A stretch of DNA of 64,000 bases from Campanula takesimana (taxonomy: Eukaryota > Streptophyta > Magnoliopsida > Asterales > Campanulaceae): the NCBI GenBank assembly GCA_026119855.1, contig JAOWBW010000300.1:595954-659953 (forward strand). The letters are read 5' to 3'. A program made the position numbers and the translations under genes. Positions 53,437 to 63,800 of the stretch are shown piece after piece. The notes below the pieces were generated by a model. It saw only the letters and a list, made by a program, of their open reading frames with translations. It ran no database searches and had not been told where the DNA came from. Each line of letters opens with the position of its first letter. The stretch's first letter is position 1.

Positions 53437-54710
53437 ATTTACCAATTCCTCAAAGAAGGAGAAGCTTCCTTCATGAATGAAAAGGGAGAGTATTTGCACG
53501 GGATCAAAGCCAAAGGTATGACGGCACTCAAGCGGTTGGCATCCAATTACGTCATCCTGGGGGACATCCTATACAAAAAACGCCATCAGGGCCTTCTCCT
53601 TAGATGCATAAGTGGGGAAAGGGCAAAAGAACTCATGCAAGAAGTTCATGGTGGAGTGTGTGGTCCTCATATGAACGCAAGGGCATTAATGCAAACCATT
53701 CTGCGGATGGGTTACTTCTGGATCTCAATGGAAACAGATTGCATGCAATTCGTAAGGAGGTGTGATAAATGTCAGCGTTTCTCCAACCTCAAGCACCTAC
53801 CGCCTCATCATCTCTACTGCATGACTACACCATGGCCCTTCTCAACATGGGGCATAGATGTTATCGGGAAAATCTCCCCGTCTGGTAGCAATGGTCACGA
53901 GTTTGTTTTGGTAGCCGTGGATTACTTCACAAAGTGGGTAGAGGCTAAGTCATACCGGGTCCTCACCTCCAAGAAGGTGGCAGGATTTATAAAAGAGAAT
54001 ATCATGTGCCGGTACGGGGTCCCGAACGAGGTCATTACCGACAACGGCTCGCACTTCGAGGGTGAATGCGATCGATTATTGGGAGAATTCCGAGTTACTC
54101 GCCACAAGTCCTCCCCATATAGACCCCATACCAATGGCGCGGTAGAAGCCGCCAACAAAACGCTTGAGAGGATCATTAGAAAGATGGCAACACGGGGAAG
54201 AGATTGACCCGAAAAGCTACACCTAGCTTTGTGGGGCTACCGGACTTCGGTCAAAACAGCCACAGGAGAAACTCCTTTTGCTTTGAAGTACGGAATGGAA
54301 GCCATGCTCCCCGCAGAATGGGAAGTACCATCACTAAGAGTTTTATTGGAAAATAAGATCCACGAGGTCGATTGGCTTCTAAGACGACATGATGAGCTGG
54401 CCTTGTTGGACGAACATCGCCTGAGGGCCATGGAACACATCCGCGCCTACCAAGGGAGAATGGCGCGAGCCTTTGATAAGAAGGTAAAGCCTCGAGAGAT
54501 TCGGACAGGAGATTTAGTCCTTAAGGAAAAACCCCCGGGGAGGTTAATCCCGATGGAAAATGGGAACCCGTGTGGATTGGTCCCTTTGTGGTACAAGAAG
54601 TCTTTTCAGGGGGCGCAATGAGGCTCGCAGACTTGGACGGCAACCCCTTTATGCACCCAGTCAATGGTGATAAGCTCCGTCGTTACTTTGTTTAAAAAAA
54701 AAAAGGGGGT
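53437..54710 (+). pseudogene. Gypsy-C integrase, interrupted
   Basis: Same frame as pol. HHCC zinc region: EVHGGVCGPHMNARAL and FVRRCDKCQ. Catalytic core: STWGIDVIGKI (D), VITDNGSHFEG (D) and HTNGAVEAANKTLERII (E), so the D,D,E triad is intact. TGA at 54205-54207 interrupts; the frame continues KLHLALWGYRTSVKTATGET and RTGDLVLKEKPPG. A frameshift near 54560 then moves the conserved end (FSGGAMRLADLDGNPF) to another frame, ending at about 54700. Integrase inserts the cDNA into the genome; this copy is dead from three lesions. Confidence 0.88.
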
Positions 54711-55088
54711 GCTAAAAGAATATACCCACCTAGATTGAAAACCCATTTGGGCGGTCTAGAGAAAAAATAGGGTCGCATCCTAAAAATTTGTGGAGAAATG
54801 AACTACGATGACCTGAGCCCCTTAGATTTTCATTTGTAAAAGGGGAACGTAGGCAGCCAATCTTTGGTCCGGTCTAAAAAATAAATAAAAATCAAATTTG
54901 GACTTGAGCAAGAGCTCCATGAGAATGCAAATTGGCTTCATAAGTAACCATTTTCATTACAGTTAAAACACTTCTTTGATGAGTTCAAGCACGGTCTACT
55001 CTCGACCCAACTAACATGCTTAAGACATAACTAAAATACCTAAGATAAACTAATGTGTCTGCAATGGCAATGGGTGGATATATGGAAA
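54711..55088 (+). other. Gypsy-C region between pol and antisense ORF
   Basis: Noncoding. GATTGAAAACCCATTTGGGC and GAACTACGATGACCTGAGCC ... GGGGAACGTAGGCAGCC recur, diverged, in Gypsy-D on the opposite strand, so these are conserved family blocks. Confidence 0.65.
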
Positions 55089-56591
55089 TCACTGTTCTTC
55101 GTCCCTCCACTTCTTCCTTTGACTTCTTCGGGTCTTCTTTTTCTTCACCTCAAAGATGTCAATTCCCCCTTTTCCATGATCCGAGGCTCTTCCAACGTCA
55201 TCTACGAGCCCAGTCGCCCTCAAAGCCGCATTGGCGGCAGCCCGAGCCCGAAAATCCTCCATTCGTGCCCCCGTCTTAGGCATCGCGGCCATCCTCCTGT
55301 CTGCCAAAACTCTGTAGTCCTCAACAACGTCTCCAATAACGTTATGGCCACTCGCCACAGCTTCGGTCTCCCTTACAACCCTGCTAGGACCATAAGTCTC
55401 ACCAAGAATAACCTCACGCCTCTCCTCAATAAGCCTCTGAGTCTGTCCCATGGTCTGTTCATACCAGTCCAAGTACACCGTGGTCAAAACCATGCTAACC
55501 GCTCGCCCAAGAAGTGCCCGAGCTGGAAAGAGGGAGTAAGTCGACGACCGGGACATGAATGAAACGGTGGAGGAATCCCACATAGACAGAGATGGAAGCC
55601 TCAAGTGCTCCGGGTTGACACCCGACCACTCCAACAGTGGAGTCTGCGGCAACCCAAACTGACGACAGACTAAAGAAGGGATATAATGAGATGAACCCAA
55701 GAGTCCTGGCACCCGAACAAAGGAGGAATTATCTTGATACTCCCGCACCGAGCCAATACGCCAATGGGGAACTAGACAGCGTATCTCGGCAGTCGTGAGG
55801 CGAGCCATATAAGCCTCCCAATCACTCTGAACTAGGTCCAAGATAATGCCTCTCAAAGAGTAAGACCAAGGATTGTGAGAGATAGGAGCCTCCGGAATGG
55901 CCATCAACCTCTCCCTCAACCACAAAGTAAGCAAGGCAGGGCTTCCGCTGCGCATGAAACCATCCCCCAAAGCCAAGCGGTCCATACCGTGAAGGGTCTC
56001 ACCCAAGATCAAGGGGACAATATCCTTCCCCGCACGGCACTCCTCGAGGACACTCAATAAAACCCGATGGCAGGTGCCCTTGGAACTGACCATGTAGAAA
56101 AAAGCAAGGACGCATAAACCAAAGGCATTACAAGAAGCCTCATCCGTGCGATCCATGAACTTCTCAGGGACATCCGAAATATCAATGAAAGTGTGATCAA
56201 GGACCATGCATTGGGCCTCTTCCAAAGAAATACCAAGAAGAGAAACCAACCTCTCAACACACATGGTGTCATCAACCGAAGGAAGAGCAATGACCTCCGT
56301 CTCCACGCCGTCCACCAAAGCCTTGAAATCCTCATAAGTAGGAGTGATCTCGTTGTAGGAGAAACAATAGACATGCCTCCTAACATCCCAAAAGGACGCA
56401 GCGGCTCTCAATAGCTCAAGATCCGGAATGAACTCCTTGAGAAACCAAAGGGATTGAAGGCCAAACATGGATTGGAAAGTTCCCTTGTGATTCCTCATGT
56501 GAGACCGAATCCAAAGCCTAAGGTTACCCTCGAAACATTCTTGATGAATTTTGGACAATTTTGGTGGTTTCTCCATGAGAAAGGGTTCCAT
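55089..56591 (-). CDS. Antisense ORF of Gypsy-C (DUF7745-like), intact
   Basis: A 500-residue uninterrupted ORF on the strand opposite gag-pol, between integrase and the 3' LTR. The N-terminal two thirds (LRAAASFWDVRRHVYCFSYN, ITPTYEDFKALVDG, VERLVSLLGISLEEA, LVQSDWEAYMARLTTAEIR) resembles the plant domain annotated DUF7745, common near retrotransposons. That assignment is by remembered pattern. After about residue 380 it is charged and helical, and it ends in a basic cluster (KKKKTRRSQRKKW) suited to nuclear or nucleic-acid binding. No membrane segment was seen. Additional antisense ORFs at this position are known from Tat elements such as Grande and Retand. It has no stops, whereas the sense polyprotein has several. 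AGCCGTACGGCT lies 120 bases upstream of the ATG. Function unknown. Confidence 0.72.
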   Translation of the reverse strand: MEPFLMEKPPKLSKIHQECFEGNLRLWIRSHMRNHKGTFQSMFGLQSLWFLKEFIPDLELLRAAASFWDVRRHVYCFSYNEITPTYEDFKALVDGVETEVIALPSVDDTMCVERLVSLLGISLEEAQCMVLDHTFIDISDVPEKFMDRTDEASCNAFGLCVLAFFYMVSSKGTCHRVLLSVLEECRAGKDIVPLILGETLHGMDRLALGDGFMRSGSPALLTLWLRERLMAIPEAPISHNPWSYSLRGIILDLVQSDWEAYMARLTTAEIRCLVPHWRIGSVREYQDNSSFVRVPGLLGSSHYIPSLVCRQFGLPQTPLLEWSGVNPEHLRLPSLSMWDSSTVSFMSRSSTYSLFPARALLGRAVSMVLTTVYLDWYEQTMGQTQRLIEERREVILGETYGPSRVVRETEAVASGHNVIGDVVEDYRVLADRRMAAMPKTGARMEDFRARAAANAALRATGLVDDVGRASDHGKGGIDIFEVKKKKTRRSQRKKWRDEEQ

Positions 56592-56710
56592 GGAAAAAGG
56601 AGCTTTCGAAATGAAGAAGTCGAACTGATTGATAAACTCAGGACTGTGGCATTTAAGTAGATGACCAGGCCTGGAACAAAATTGAATGAAAAAGGAGTAC
56701 TTCCTTCCTG

Positions 56711-56722
56711 AGCCGTACGGCT
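56711..56722 (-). promoter_or_regulatory. LTR-type palindrome upstream of the antisense ORF
   Basis: AGCCGTACGGCT, identical to the copy near the LTR TATA boxes and followed on the plus strand by ACTTTAG as in the leader copy (ACTTTGG at 45266). It could mark an antisense promoter; no clear TATA box was seen between it and the ATG at 56591. Confidence 0.4.
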
Positions 56723-56819
56723 ACTTTAGCCCTGTCAGGATTGATGATTTCTTGTTAGCTTTGTGGTCCAACCCATTTAAAGCCCCTTCCCAACCAATGT
56801 CATAAATGCCCAGCTTTGT

Positions 56820-57420
56820 GAAATTAATTATGGCCGTCCTCGACGTAAGCCCAGATAAAAGTTAAAATTTGGAATGGTCTTTTGCTTAATGCTTATTATG
56901 GCCGTCCCCGACGTAAGCCCATTAGCTTAGACTTAGAATAGTCGTTATAGGCTAGAGCCTTTGTCCCGGCAGTCCTTAGAGGGACGTAAGACCAGTTTTC
57001 CCGTCAAGCTCCCCAAAGACGGAGTTGACCCCGGTCAAGCTATGACTTAGAATAGTCGTTATAGGCTAGAGCCTTTGTCCCGGCAGTCCTTAGAGGGACG
57101 TAAGACCAGTTTTCCCGTCAATCTCCCCAAAGACGGAGTTGACCCCAGTCAAGCTTAGACTTAGAATAGTCGTTATAGGCTAGAGCCTTTGTCCCGGCAG
57201 TCCTTAGAGGGACGTAAGACCAATTTTCCCGTCAATCTCCCCGAAGATGGAGTTGACCCCGGTCAAGCTTGGACTTAGAATAGTCACCATAGGCCGTCCC
57301 CGACGTAAGCCCAGTAAAAATCTGTCCCGTGTAAGTCAACCCTCTCCTATAGAGTCAAGTTGACCATATCCCCAGCAAGTCAACCCTCTCCCATAGAGCC
57401 AAGTTGACCATGTCTCGCCT
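56820..57420 (+). repeat. Tandem repeats in the Gypsy-C 3' noncoding region
   Basis: Three units of about 117 bp start at about 56928, 57043 and 57163 (GACTTAGAATAGTCGTTATA; CCCGGCAGTCCTTAGAGGGA; CCCCAAAGACGGAGTTGACC). Shorter repeats GGCCGTCCCCGACGTAAGCC flank them, and two GTCAACCCTCTCC(T/C)ATAGAG units follow (57335-57410). The same modules, reversed and expanded, form the arrays of Gypsy-D. Confidence 0.88.
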
Positions 57421-57628
57421 CTGACCCCTAGAGTCATGCCTCCTTGCGGATCTAAGTAACCCCGCGTACCTCCGAACTACGTTAGGCTTGATTCCCCGCG
57501 AACGGGATACGTAGGAATCCTATACCACTAGGTCCATCCATGCAACCAAAATCGGTTAAAGCCGTCGTCCCGTCAGATTGGGATGCTTATTTCTATCAAC
57601 AACCCCGCTCCTTCGAAGCGACGTTGCC

Positions 57629-57637
57629 GAGGGGCTC
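57629..57637 (+). other. Gypsy-C polypurine tract
   Basis: GAGGGGCTC directly before the right LTR; identical on the minus strand next to the Gypsy-D LTR (34356-34364). Mostly purine, in the expected position. Confidence 0.55.
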
Positions 57638-59107
57638 TGTAAGTACCCCAATCTGAAACTGACCTATCTTAGAGGTAGCCTTAGCACCGTTTCAGGGATA
57701 AGCTAATAGGCCAGGACCTCCCTAGGATAAGCTATAAATTCCAGGACTGCTCTGGTATAAAATTGGAAAAATCCAGAAGCTCGCCATGCTGAGCCGTACG
57801 GATGCTTTGGGTACTAGAGGGGCCTAGCCGTACGGCTGGTTTGGGCACCCTCATTCCCTATAAATAGAACCCCTTGGTGATCATTTCAGGGGGGAGAAAC
57901 ATTAGAACTAAGGTTATTCTGTCGAATTCACCTCAGAATAGTGTGAGTAAGAGTGAACAAAGAGTGAAAGAGAGAAAGGAAGATTGGCCTAAACCAAGCT
58001 AGGTAAAGCCACCTCCTCCCCCTCCCTTCTCTTCATCTAAGAACTCTATTTATCTTTGATCTTGTCATTTATTGTTGATCTTTACATTCTTGCAAATCTT
58101 GTCCATTCAAGCAATATACATATATCTATTATTATTTATATTTCCTAGTCCAAGCCATGAGATGATCAAAGGTGCCCTCCATACTTTGTGGAGAAGAGGT
58201 TCAAACCTAGTTTGATCATGGCTTGTTGATTGTTCATTTACATTCTTGTCATGGATGATGTTCTTGTTGTTCATTTTGCTCATTTTAAGCTATGATGATC
58301 ATGTTGAGGATAAAGTCTCAATCTTTATCCTCATCACCTTGATCTAGCCCAAAATTCCCAAGTTTGGGTAATAAAGATTCAATCTTTATGGTTTGTTCTT
58401 GTCCCTAAAGGATTAATCTTGCCTAGAAGAGCCATTTTGATGGTAAAGTTTCAATCTTTACTCATCAAATGGTCACCATGGCTCAAAAGGCCATATTGGC
58501 CACCTTCTTCATGTTTCTCCCATGATTGCCTTTGATCATGCCCAAAATCTTGTTTTGGGAGGTTCTTTGATGATCAAATGGCATAGGAATGAGTTTTTAA
58601 TGTTGTTTTGTGTTGGAATAACAAACTGGAATCAGAACAGTTTGGTCCAGTTCAAGCAGAATACTCTGTTTCTGCCTGGAACTGGACTGTTCCTTGAATA
58701 AAATGTAAAATCCCAGGAGTGGTCTCCACATCCGTACGGCTACTTTAGCCGTATGGGGAGATTGACCATTTTTCCCTTCTGTTTTCTGTTTTCTTGTCAA
58801 ACAAACCCTTTTTCAGTTGAAAAGATAAATAAAAAGTTAAAACAAAGATTTTCCGTTAAAACACACACACACACATGCACTTTTGTTAACGAACAAAGGA
58901 GACTCGGCTTTGTCCGAGGCAACTTGGGATGACGTAAAAACTCTTCCCAAGTTGTAACCTGACCTCCGAACTCATAAATCTCTAACCATTTTCATTTGTT
59001 GGGTTAAAAGTTAACAAATGTGGCGACTCCGTTAAATTTGACCGGTTCCCGTGTTTGGCGTTTCGCTCCATACTCATCGCGTTTCCACGCGGGGCGGGAT
59101 CCTTACA
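57638..59107 (+). repeat. Gypsy-C right LTR
   Basis: 1,470 bp from TGTAAGTACCCC to GGATCCTTACA. Palindrome 57826-57837; TATAAATA 57859-57866. Similar to the left LTR for about 1.3 kb, but from about 58970 the sequences diverge (for example TCATCGCGTTTCCACG here against CGATGCTCGTGTTTTT there). Confidence 0.88.
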
Positions 59108-59887
59108 ACTGCTCAAACTGCTTTGTTGTACCGTCGAGATATGCAGCGTTTGGAGATTGATACCATTAAGGGGGAGAAAGCGAAGGATGAAGCAAAGGCA
59201 AGTGCAAAGGAGGCAAAGGAGAGCACTGAGAGTGCTAAGGCAAAGGCAAAGGCAAGTTCATCTGAGCCTGCGCAAGAAAAGGCGCAAGAACAAGTTCCTA
59301 TAACTTTGGATCAACTTATCCTGGACTCCCTGAGAACCATCAGCGCCCAGCTCGAAAATGTCAGCGCACTACTCAATAATGTGTGCACCTTTGGAGCGAT
59401 TGATGGTGGATTCAGGGACATACTGAAAGAGCTAAAGAAAACCCTCACAGATGGGTTACTTAAAGGATTTGATGATCTTCAAGCTCAGATGGAGAAGATT
59501 GGACAAGGAAGCTCTGCGCATGGAAGTGAGATTAATATTGAAGAAGTGCGTAAATGCATTACCAAGTCCATGACAGATTATTCTTCTGCGTTCATCGACA
59601 AGATGGACTACGCAATGCTAGATATTCAAGCCAACGTCAACACTCTGCGCCTTCATACCGACACAAGACTGGAAGCTACACAAACTGCCATCCAAGCGGA
59701 CAGCCGAGCAAAGTTCAGAGAGCTGGTGGATGACAATGCCGATATGCGCAGAGGCATGAACACTTACGTTGGTAAAGCTGTTGAGTTCCAGGAAAAATTT
59801 CAAGATTTAAAGGTGGAACTCATGAACAAGTTCAACAGCCTCCAGAATGAGCTGCGCGAAGCCCTGCACCGGATCAACATAGACTAG
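59108..59887 (+). pseudogene. Copia-B downstream gene, C-terminal remnant
   Basis: 260 codons matching the C-terminal part of the Copia-A gene (13119 to 13868): AQTALLYRRDMQRLEIDTIK, Ala/Lys/Glu-rich helices, RDILKELKKTLTDGL, SMTDYSSAF, and the end EALHRINID. The frame is open throughout and extends upstream into the Gypsy-C LTR to an ATG at 59051, giving a chimeric 278-residue ORF with 19 LTR-encoded residues. The N-terminal two thirds of the gene are absent. The strong coiled-coil character is shared by both copies. Confidence 0.75.
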
Positions 59888-60405
59888 ACTTCTTTTGCAA
59901 GTATTTTGCTACTTTTTGAGATCTTTTGTTCTCGTTGCGCATAGTATGTTTTATGCGCTTTTATTTTTGTGCGCACTCTTTTGTTTTTCCTCTTTAAAGC
60001 TTGTACTCTGTAACTGATAATCCTTCAAGTTTTAATGAGAAGAATGCATCATTATGCTTTCACAAAACCTTGTTCAATTCAAACCATTCGTTTGTGGAAC
60101 ATTGAATGCATTATTACTTAAACTTATGCGCATAATCTTTACTGCTCATGTTTTCTACGCATGATGTTTAAACATTCAGTTTAAACGCATACTTAAAACT
60201 ACATCTCATATTATTTGTATGCGCTGGATGATTTTTCTATCTTTCCTATCTTGTAAGTTTTAATCTTTTGGATAGATTAGAAATCTATAGCATAGGCTAG
60301 TGTGTGCATTGACTTGAGGCATGAGTTACCATTCACATTTTTATGGACATGTTATTATCAAGTACAATGAATTGCCTTTGCTATAGTAGGTAATGGCATC
60401 AATCA
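59888..60405 (+). other. Copia-B 3' noncoding region
   Basis: Collinear with Copia-A 12575-13118 in reverse, including GTTTAAAC palindromes (about 60167-60186) and TGCGCAT motifs. No ORF. Confidence 0.65.
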
Positions 60406-60418
60406 TTTAGGGGGAGAT
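60406..60418 (+). other. Copia-B polypurine tract
   Basis: TTTAGGGGGAGAT immediately before the 3' LTR. Confidence 0.88.
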
Positions 60419-62043
60419 TGTTGGGTATGCTTACTTCTTAACCCTCCTACATTTGTTAGAATTGATTGATACCATCACCTATGAGTATCTTATGGACTTT
60501 AGGACCTCATGTAAAGAAGTTTATAACTTCAATTTTTAGCCAAGTCCTTTTTATAGTATAGGATTAGATTATAGGACTTGAAGCTATGAAGGATCGAAGA
60601 TTTCCTAAGCAGGATTCATTTCACTGCACAGGATGTTCTCTGCACAGGTCGCCACTGCGCATAGATATCTTGCGCAGCTTTTGACCCTGCTCAGTTTTCA
60701 AGGTCTTATTCCCTAAACTCTGAAGAGATCTTTTAGTGACTAAGCATGGTGCGCATGCTTCCCATGCGCAGCATCCATACGCGCTGGCTATGCGCATGCC
60801 TTTGTGCGCGGACACTCAACCTTGGTCAAATTCCTCATCTCCTGATCTCACATTCTAGAAGCTTGGAAAGCGTCAAGACAAGCTACGCTTTTTGGAATGA
60901 GCCAAAGTGCTGAGGTGTGCATAAACGAAAAAATATCCACACTCAGCATATCCAACGGAGACACGCTCAAGCGAAATATTTCAAATGAAGACAGCTTTCA
61001 ACCTTCTAGAAGAAGCTTTTGTATTTGGTCTTCATGCTCAGTCTCCAACGGCTCTAAATCACCTGCGCACCAATCATATTGTGCCAGGTCATCTATCTTG
61101 ATCAGATTCCCAACGGCTATAAAGGACAGCTGCACGCCAATCACTTTGTGCCAGCTCATTGTCCTTGCTCAGAGCTCCAACGGCTATATTCAAGATCTCA
61201 GCTATAAATAGCCTGCTCATCTTCATTTCCAAGTTGCCCCCTCATGTTGGCCACTATGCTTCAAGAGCTCGAGTTTTATGCTTCATTGAGAAACCTTGAA
61301 GATCTGAAGACTGCTGCTCAGTATTTCCAGATTCTTTAGAACAGCCTTCAAGATCTTCAAACCTTCAAACTCCTGCTCATATCACAAAGCCCTATATCAC
61401 CAGAATTCCTGGTGCTCTTCATCTTTCATATTCATAGAGCCCAGAATTTCTGTCACACACACACCTCTTGAAGCCTTGATCATTTTGATCTAACTTCTTG
61501 AGATACACCGGTTTAGTCTAGGATTTGTTCTTCATAGATAATAGATCTTGAGTTAGTATTGAGCTCAAATGTTGTAATTTGTAATACTCTCTCATATTAT
61601 AAGATCTCCATTAGAAATCCAAGACTAACCATCTTGGTAGAGGATGTAGATCTTTCATCGATCGAACCTCTCCAAATAGCGTGTTCATTTTATTTATTGC
61701 ATATTTCCTGCTTAACCTTTTATGAACTGCTTTGTTTGATCTTTCATATTGCTACACTTTACTGTTGTAATTGTTATTGCTCATTTGCCTTAGAACCATT
61801 TTTGCGCCACTCTTTAGCCTCAAACTTAGCGCGTGCGTTTTTATCTCTGCGCAGTATACCCTGCGCAGAGCTGCTTTAAATTTCCGCTGTGCATTTCACA
61901 CTCTTGCTGCGCGCTATACTTAGCCAAAATATGAGTTGTGCGCATTTGCCATTGAATTGCAAAAGGGTTTGAAAAGAATTTTAAAACGCTATTCACCCCC
62001 CTCTAGCGATTTTCATACCCTTGTTGCCCCTTTGGGACCAACA
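60419..62043 (+). repeat. Copia-B 3' LTR
   Basis: 1,625 bp from TGTTGGGTATGC to GGGACCAACA, followed by CTAAT (62044-62048), the target duplication. TATAAATA is at 61203-61210. Confidence 0.92.
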
Positions 62044-62048
62044 CTAAT

Positions 62049-63095
62049 GAGTCGTCATTGACTAGTATGCTTAGAAGTCAATTCATCATTTTAGGGACGT
62101 AGCAATCAATCGATAATAACAAGTAAGGCAATTTCAAGAATAAATGTATATTGCAAATAATGTCTCAAGTCTAGAGAGAAGAGAATGAAAATGACTCTTT
62201 TATTGAGATAACTTTGTACATACATGTCCGAGGGCGGACCTTTGCGAAAATATAAAAGACACAGTTTGGGACGGACTTTGGTGAGAATCTAGATCCTACG
62301 AGGCTGGAAGACTCATTTTTTTTTTTTTTTTTAGGGATGGGCTCCTATGAAGTGTTACGGTCCATTTTATTCTTTGACTGTTGGAGGGGTAGTCGGCGGC
62401 ATATTCCATGTCGTTCACGAGGAGCTCGGGTTCCGTGTCATCGGGAAAGATGTCGTGAGGCCTCCATTTGGCTCGGCGTTGTAATTGCCGGATTCGTCTT
62501 TGGCCATCACCTTTTGGTGACTTCCTTTCGAGGTGCATAACCTCGTGCATGGCATTCGGTAAGGGCACAGGTCTCCATTGAGGTAGCCGCCTTCGGTCTT
62601 TCGAGGTTTGGGCCTTTTCTCGTGGACGATGATCCAATCTGTTTTTGACCTCCTTGTTCATGTGAGTGCCAATTCGGATGTGGGCTCCTTGGTCGATGTT
62701 TCCGGTGGACAAAACCGCAAAGGACTTTAGCATTTTAAACCTCAAAGTGAAATTACCATCATGTTTCGAGGGGAACGCTTCGTTAGTGGATTAGCCTTTT
62801 TAGGAAAAACTTGATTATTTTATTTTAGGAAAACTTGATCTCTATTTTTTTTAAAATGAGGATCGACAGTCACACCTTTTTTGTTGTTGAGTAAGAGACT
62901 CACACATTTTTCTTTTTTTTTTTTTGAAGACACACACATTTTCCCTTTTGGGTGAAAGATTCACATTTTTTTGTTTGGATTGACCGGGCCGAAGTTGCCT
63001 ACGTTCCCCTTACCACGAGGGAGGGGGTTCCACGCGACGAGAGGCTCAGGTCACCGTAGTTCAAACAGGTTTAGGGTTCTAAGAAGGAAAAACGA
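62049..63095 (-). other. Gypsy-D internal noncoding region, resumed
   Basis: Continues Gypsy-D after Copia-B. On the minus strand a 149-codon ORF (62745-62296, MRFKMLKSFAVLSTGNIDQ) is basic, ends in a Lys run from a homopolymer, and has no recognised domain; I do not call it a gene. 62975-63070 contains GGGCCGAAGTTGCCTACGTT and GAGGCTCAGGTCACCGTAGT, conserved with Gypsy-C in reverse. Confidence 0.55.
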
Positions 63096-63410
63096 TTATG
63101 ACTGACTTCCTAGGGGACAACGGCCTAGGGTTCCAGTAGGAATCCCAACGGGGAACCTAGGGGACAACGGCCCAGGGTTTTACGGGAATCTCAACGGGGA
63201 CCTAGGGGACAACGGCCTAGGGTTTTACCGGGAATCACAGTGTGGAACCTAGGGGACAATAGCCTAGGATTTCACGGGAATCACAACGGGGACCTAGGGG
63301 ACAACGACCTAGGGTTTTACCGGGAATCACAGTGTGGAACCTAGGGGACAATAGCCTAGGATTTCACGGGAATCACAACGGGGACCTAGGGGACTATACC
63401 TAAGATTCCA
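63096..63410. repeat. Minisatellite with CCTAGGGGACAACGGCCTAG
   Basis: About six units of roughly 45-65 bp. Each has ACCTAGGGGACAA(C/T)(G/A)GCC, a TAGGGTTTTAC or TAGGATTTCAC part, and GGGAATCACA with GTGTGGA or ACGGGGA. Alternation of the two end types suggests a two-unit higher-order repeat. Confidence 0.85.
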
Positions 63411-63800
63411 ACGGGAATCTCAACGAGGATCACAACGGGGATCACAATGAGGATCACGACGGGGAACTAGGGATTAGGCCTAAGGTTCCCACGGGAATCT
63501 CAACGAGGATCACAACGAGGATTACAACGGGGATCACAACGGGATCACAACGGGGATCACGACGGGGATCACAACGGGGAACTAGGGACTATGCCTAAGG
63601 TTCCAACGGGAATCTCAACAAGGATCACAACGGGGATCACAACGAGGATCACGACGGGGAACTAGGGAGGCCTAAGGTTCCAACGGGAATCTCAACGAGG
63701 ATCACAACGAGGATCACAACGGGATCACGACGAGAGTCTCGGAGGATAACGGGGATCCGCCCGAAGACTCGACAAAATCACTTAACGGGAGTCTTGGAGG
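63411..63800. repeat. 12-bp GGATCACAACGG minisatellite blocks
   Basis: Runs of GGATCACAACGG / GGATCACAACGA / GGATCACGACGG are separated by AACTAGGGA and TAAGGTTCCAACGGGAATCT spacers, in four blocks. The last part changes to GAGTCT(C/T)GGAGGATAACGG. It belongs to the Gypsy-D noncoding region. Confidence 0.88.

Larger units (their letters stand above)
43547..59107 (+). mobile_element. Gypsy-C: Tat-lineage Ty3/gypsy element with antisense ORF
   Basis: About 15.6 kb, with LTRs 43547-45022 and 57638-59107, primer site 45024-45041, a 1.7-kb leader, decayed gag-pol (46751-54700), an antisense ORF (56591-55089) and a repeat-rich 3' noncoding region. Domain order protease, RT, RNase H, a second RNase H, then integrase identifies gypsy, and the second RNase H is characteristic of the Tat/Ogre lineage. 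No target duplication: GCGTT precedes and ACTGC follows. About 2.4 kb of Copia-B present in Copia-A is missing at this site. Confidence 0.9.
38737..62043 (+). mobile_element. Copia-B: Sirevirus-like copia element, sibling of Copia-A
   Basis: Flanked by CTAAT at 38732-38736 and 62044-62048. LTRs are 38737-40350 and 60419-62043; the left one starts TATTGGG instead of TGTTGGG. It has the same primer site, the same truncated gag, collinear broken integrase, RT and RNase H, and the same polypurine tract as Copia-A. Gypsy-C occupies 43547-59107 and replaces about 2.4 kb of Copia-B, including most of the downstream gene; only its C-terminal part survives (59108-59887). Confidence 0.88.

Noticed and set aside
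55053..55562. Plus-strand 169-codon ORF in Gypsy-C
   Set aside because: It lies opposite the antisense ORF and lacks any motif; the antisense frame is far longer and resembles a known domain.
62296..62745. 149-codon minus-strand ORF in Gypsy-D
   Set aside because: Basic, low-complexity tail from a T-run, no similarity recognised and no matching ORF in Gypsy-C; left as noncoding.
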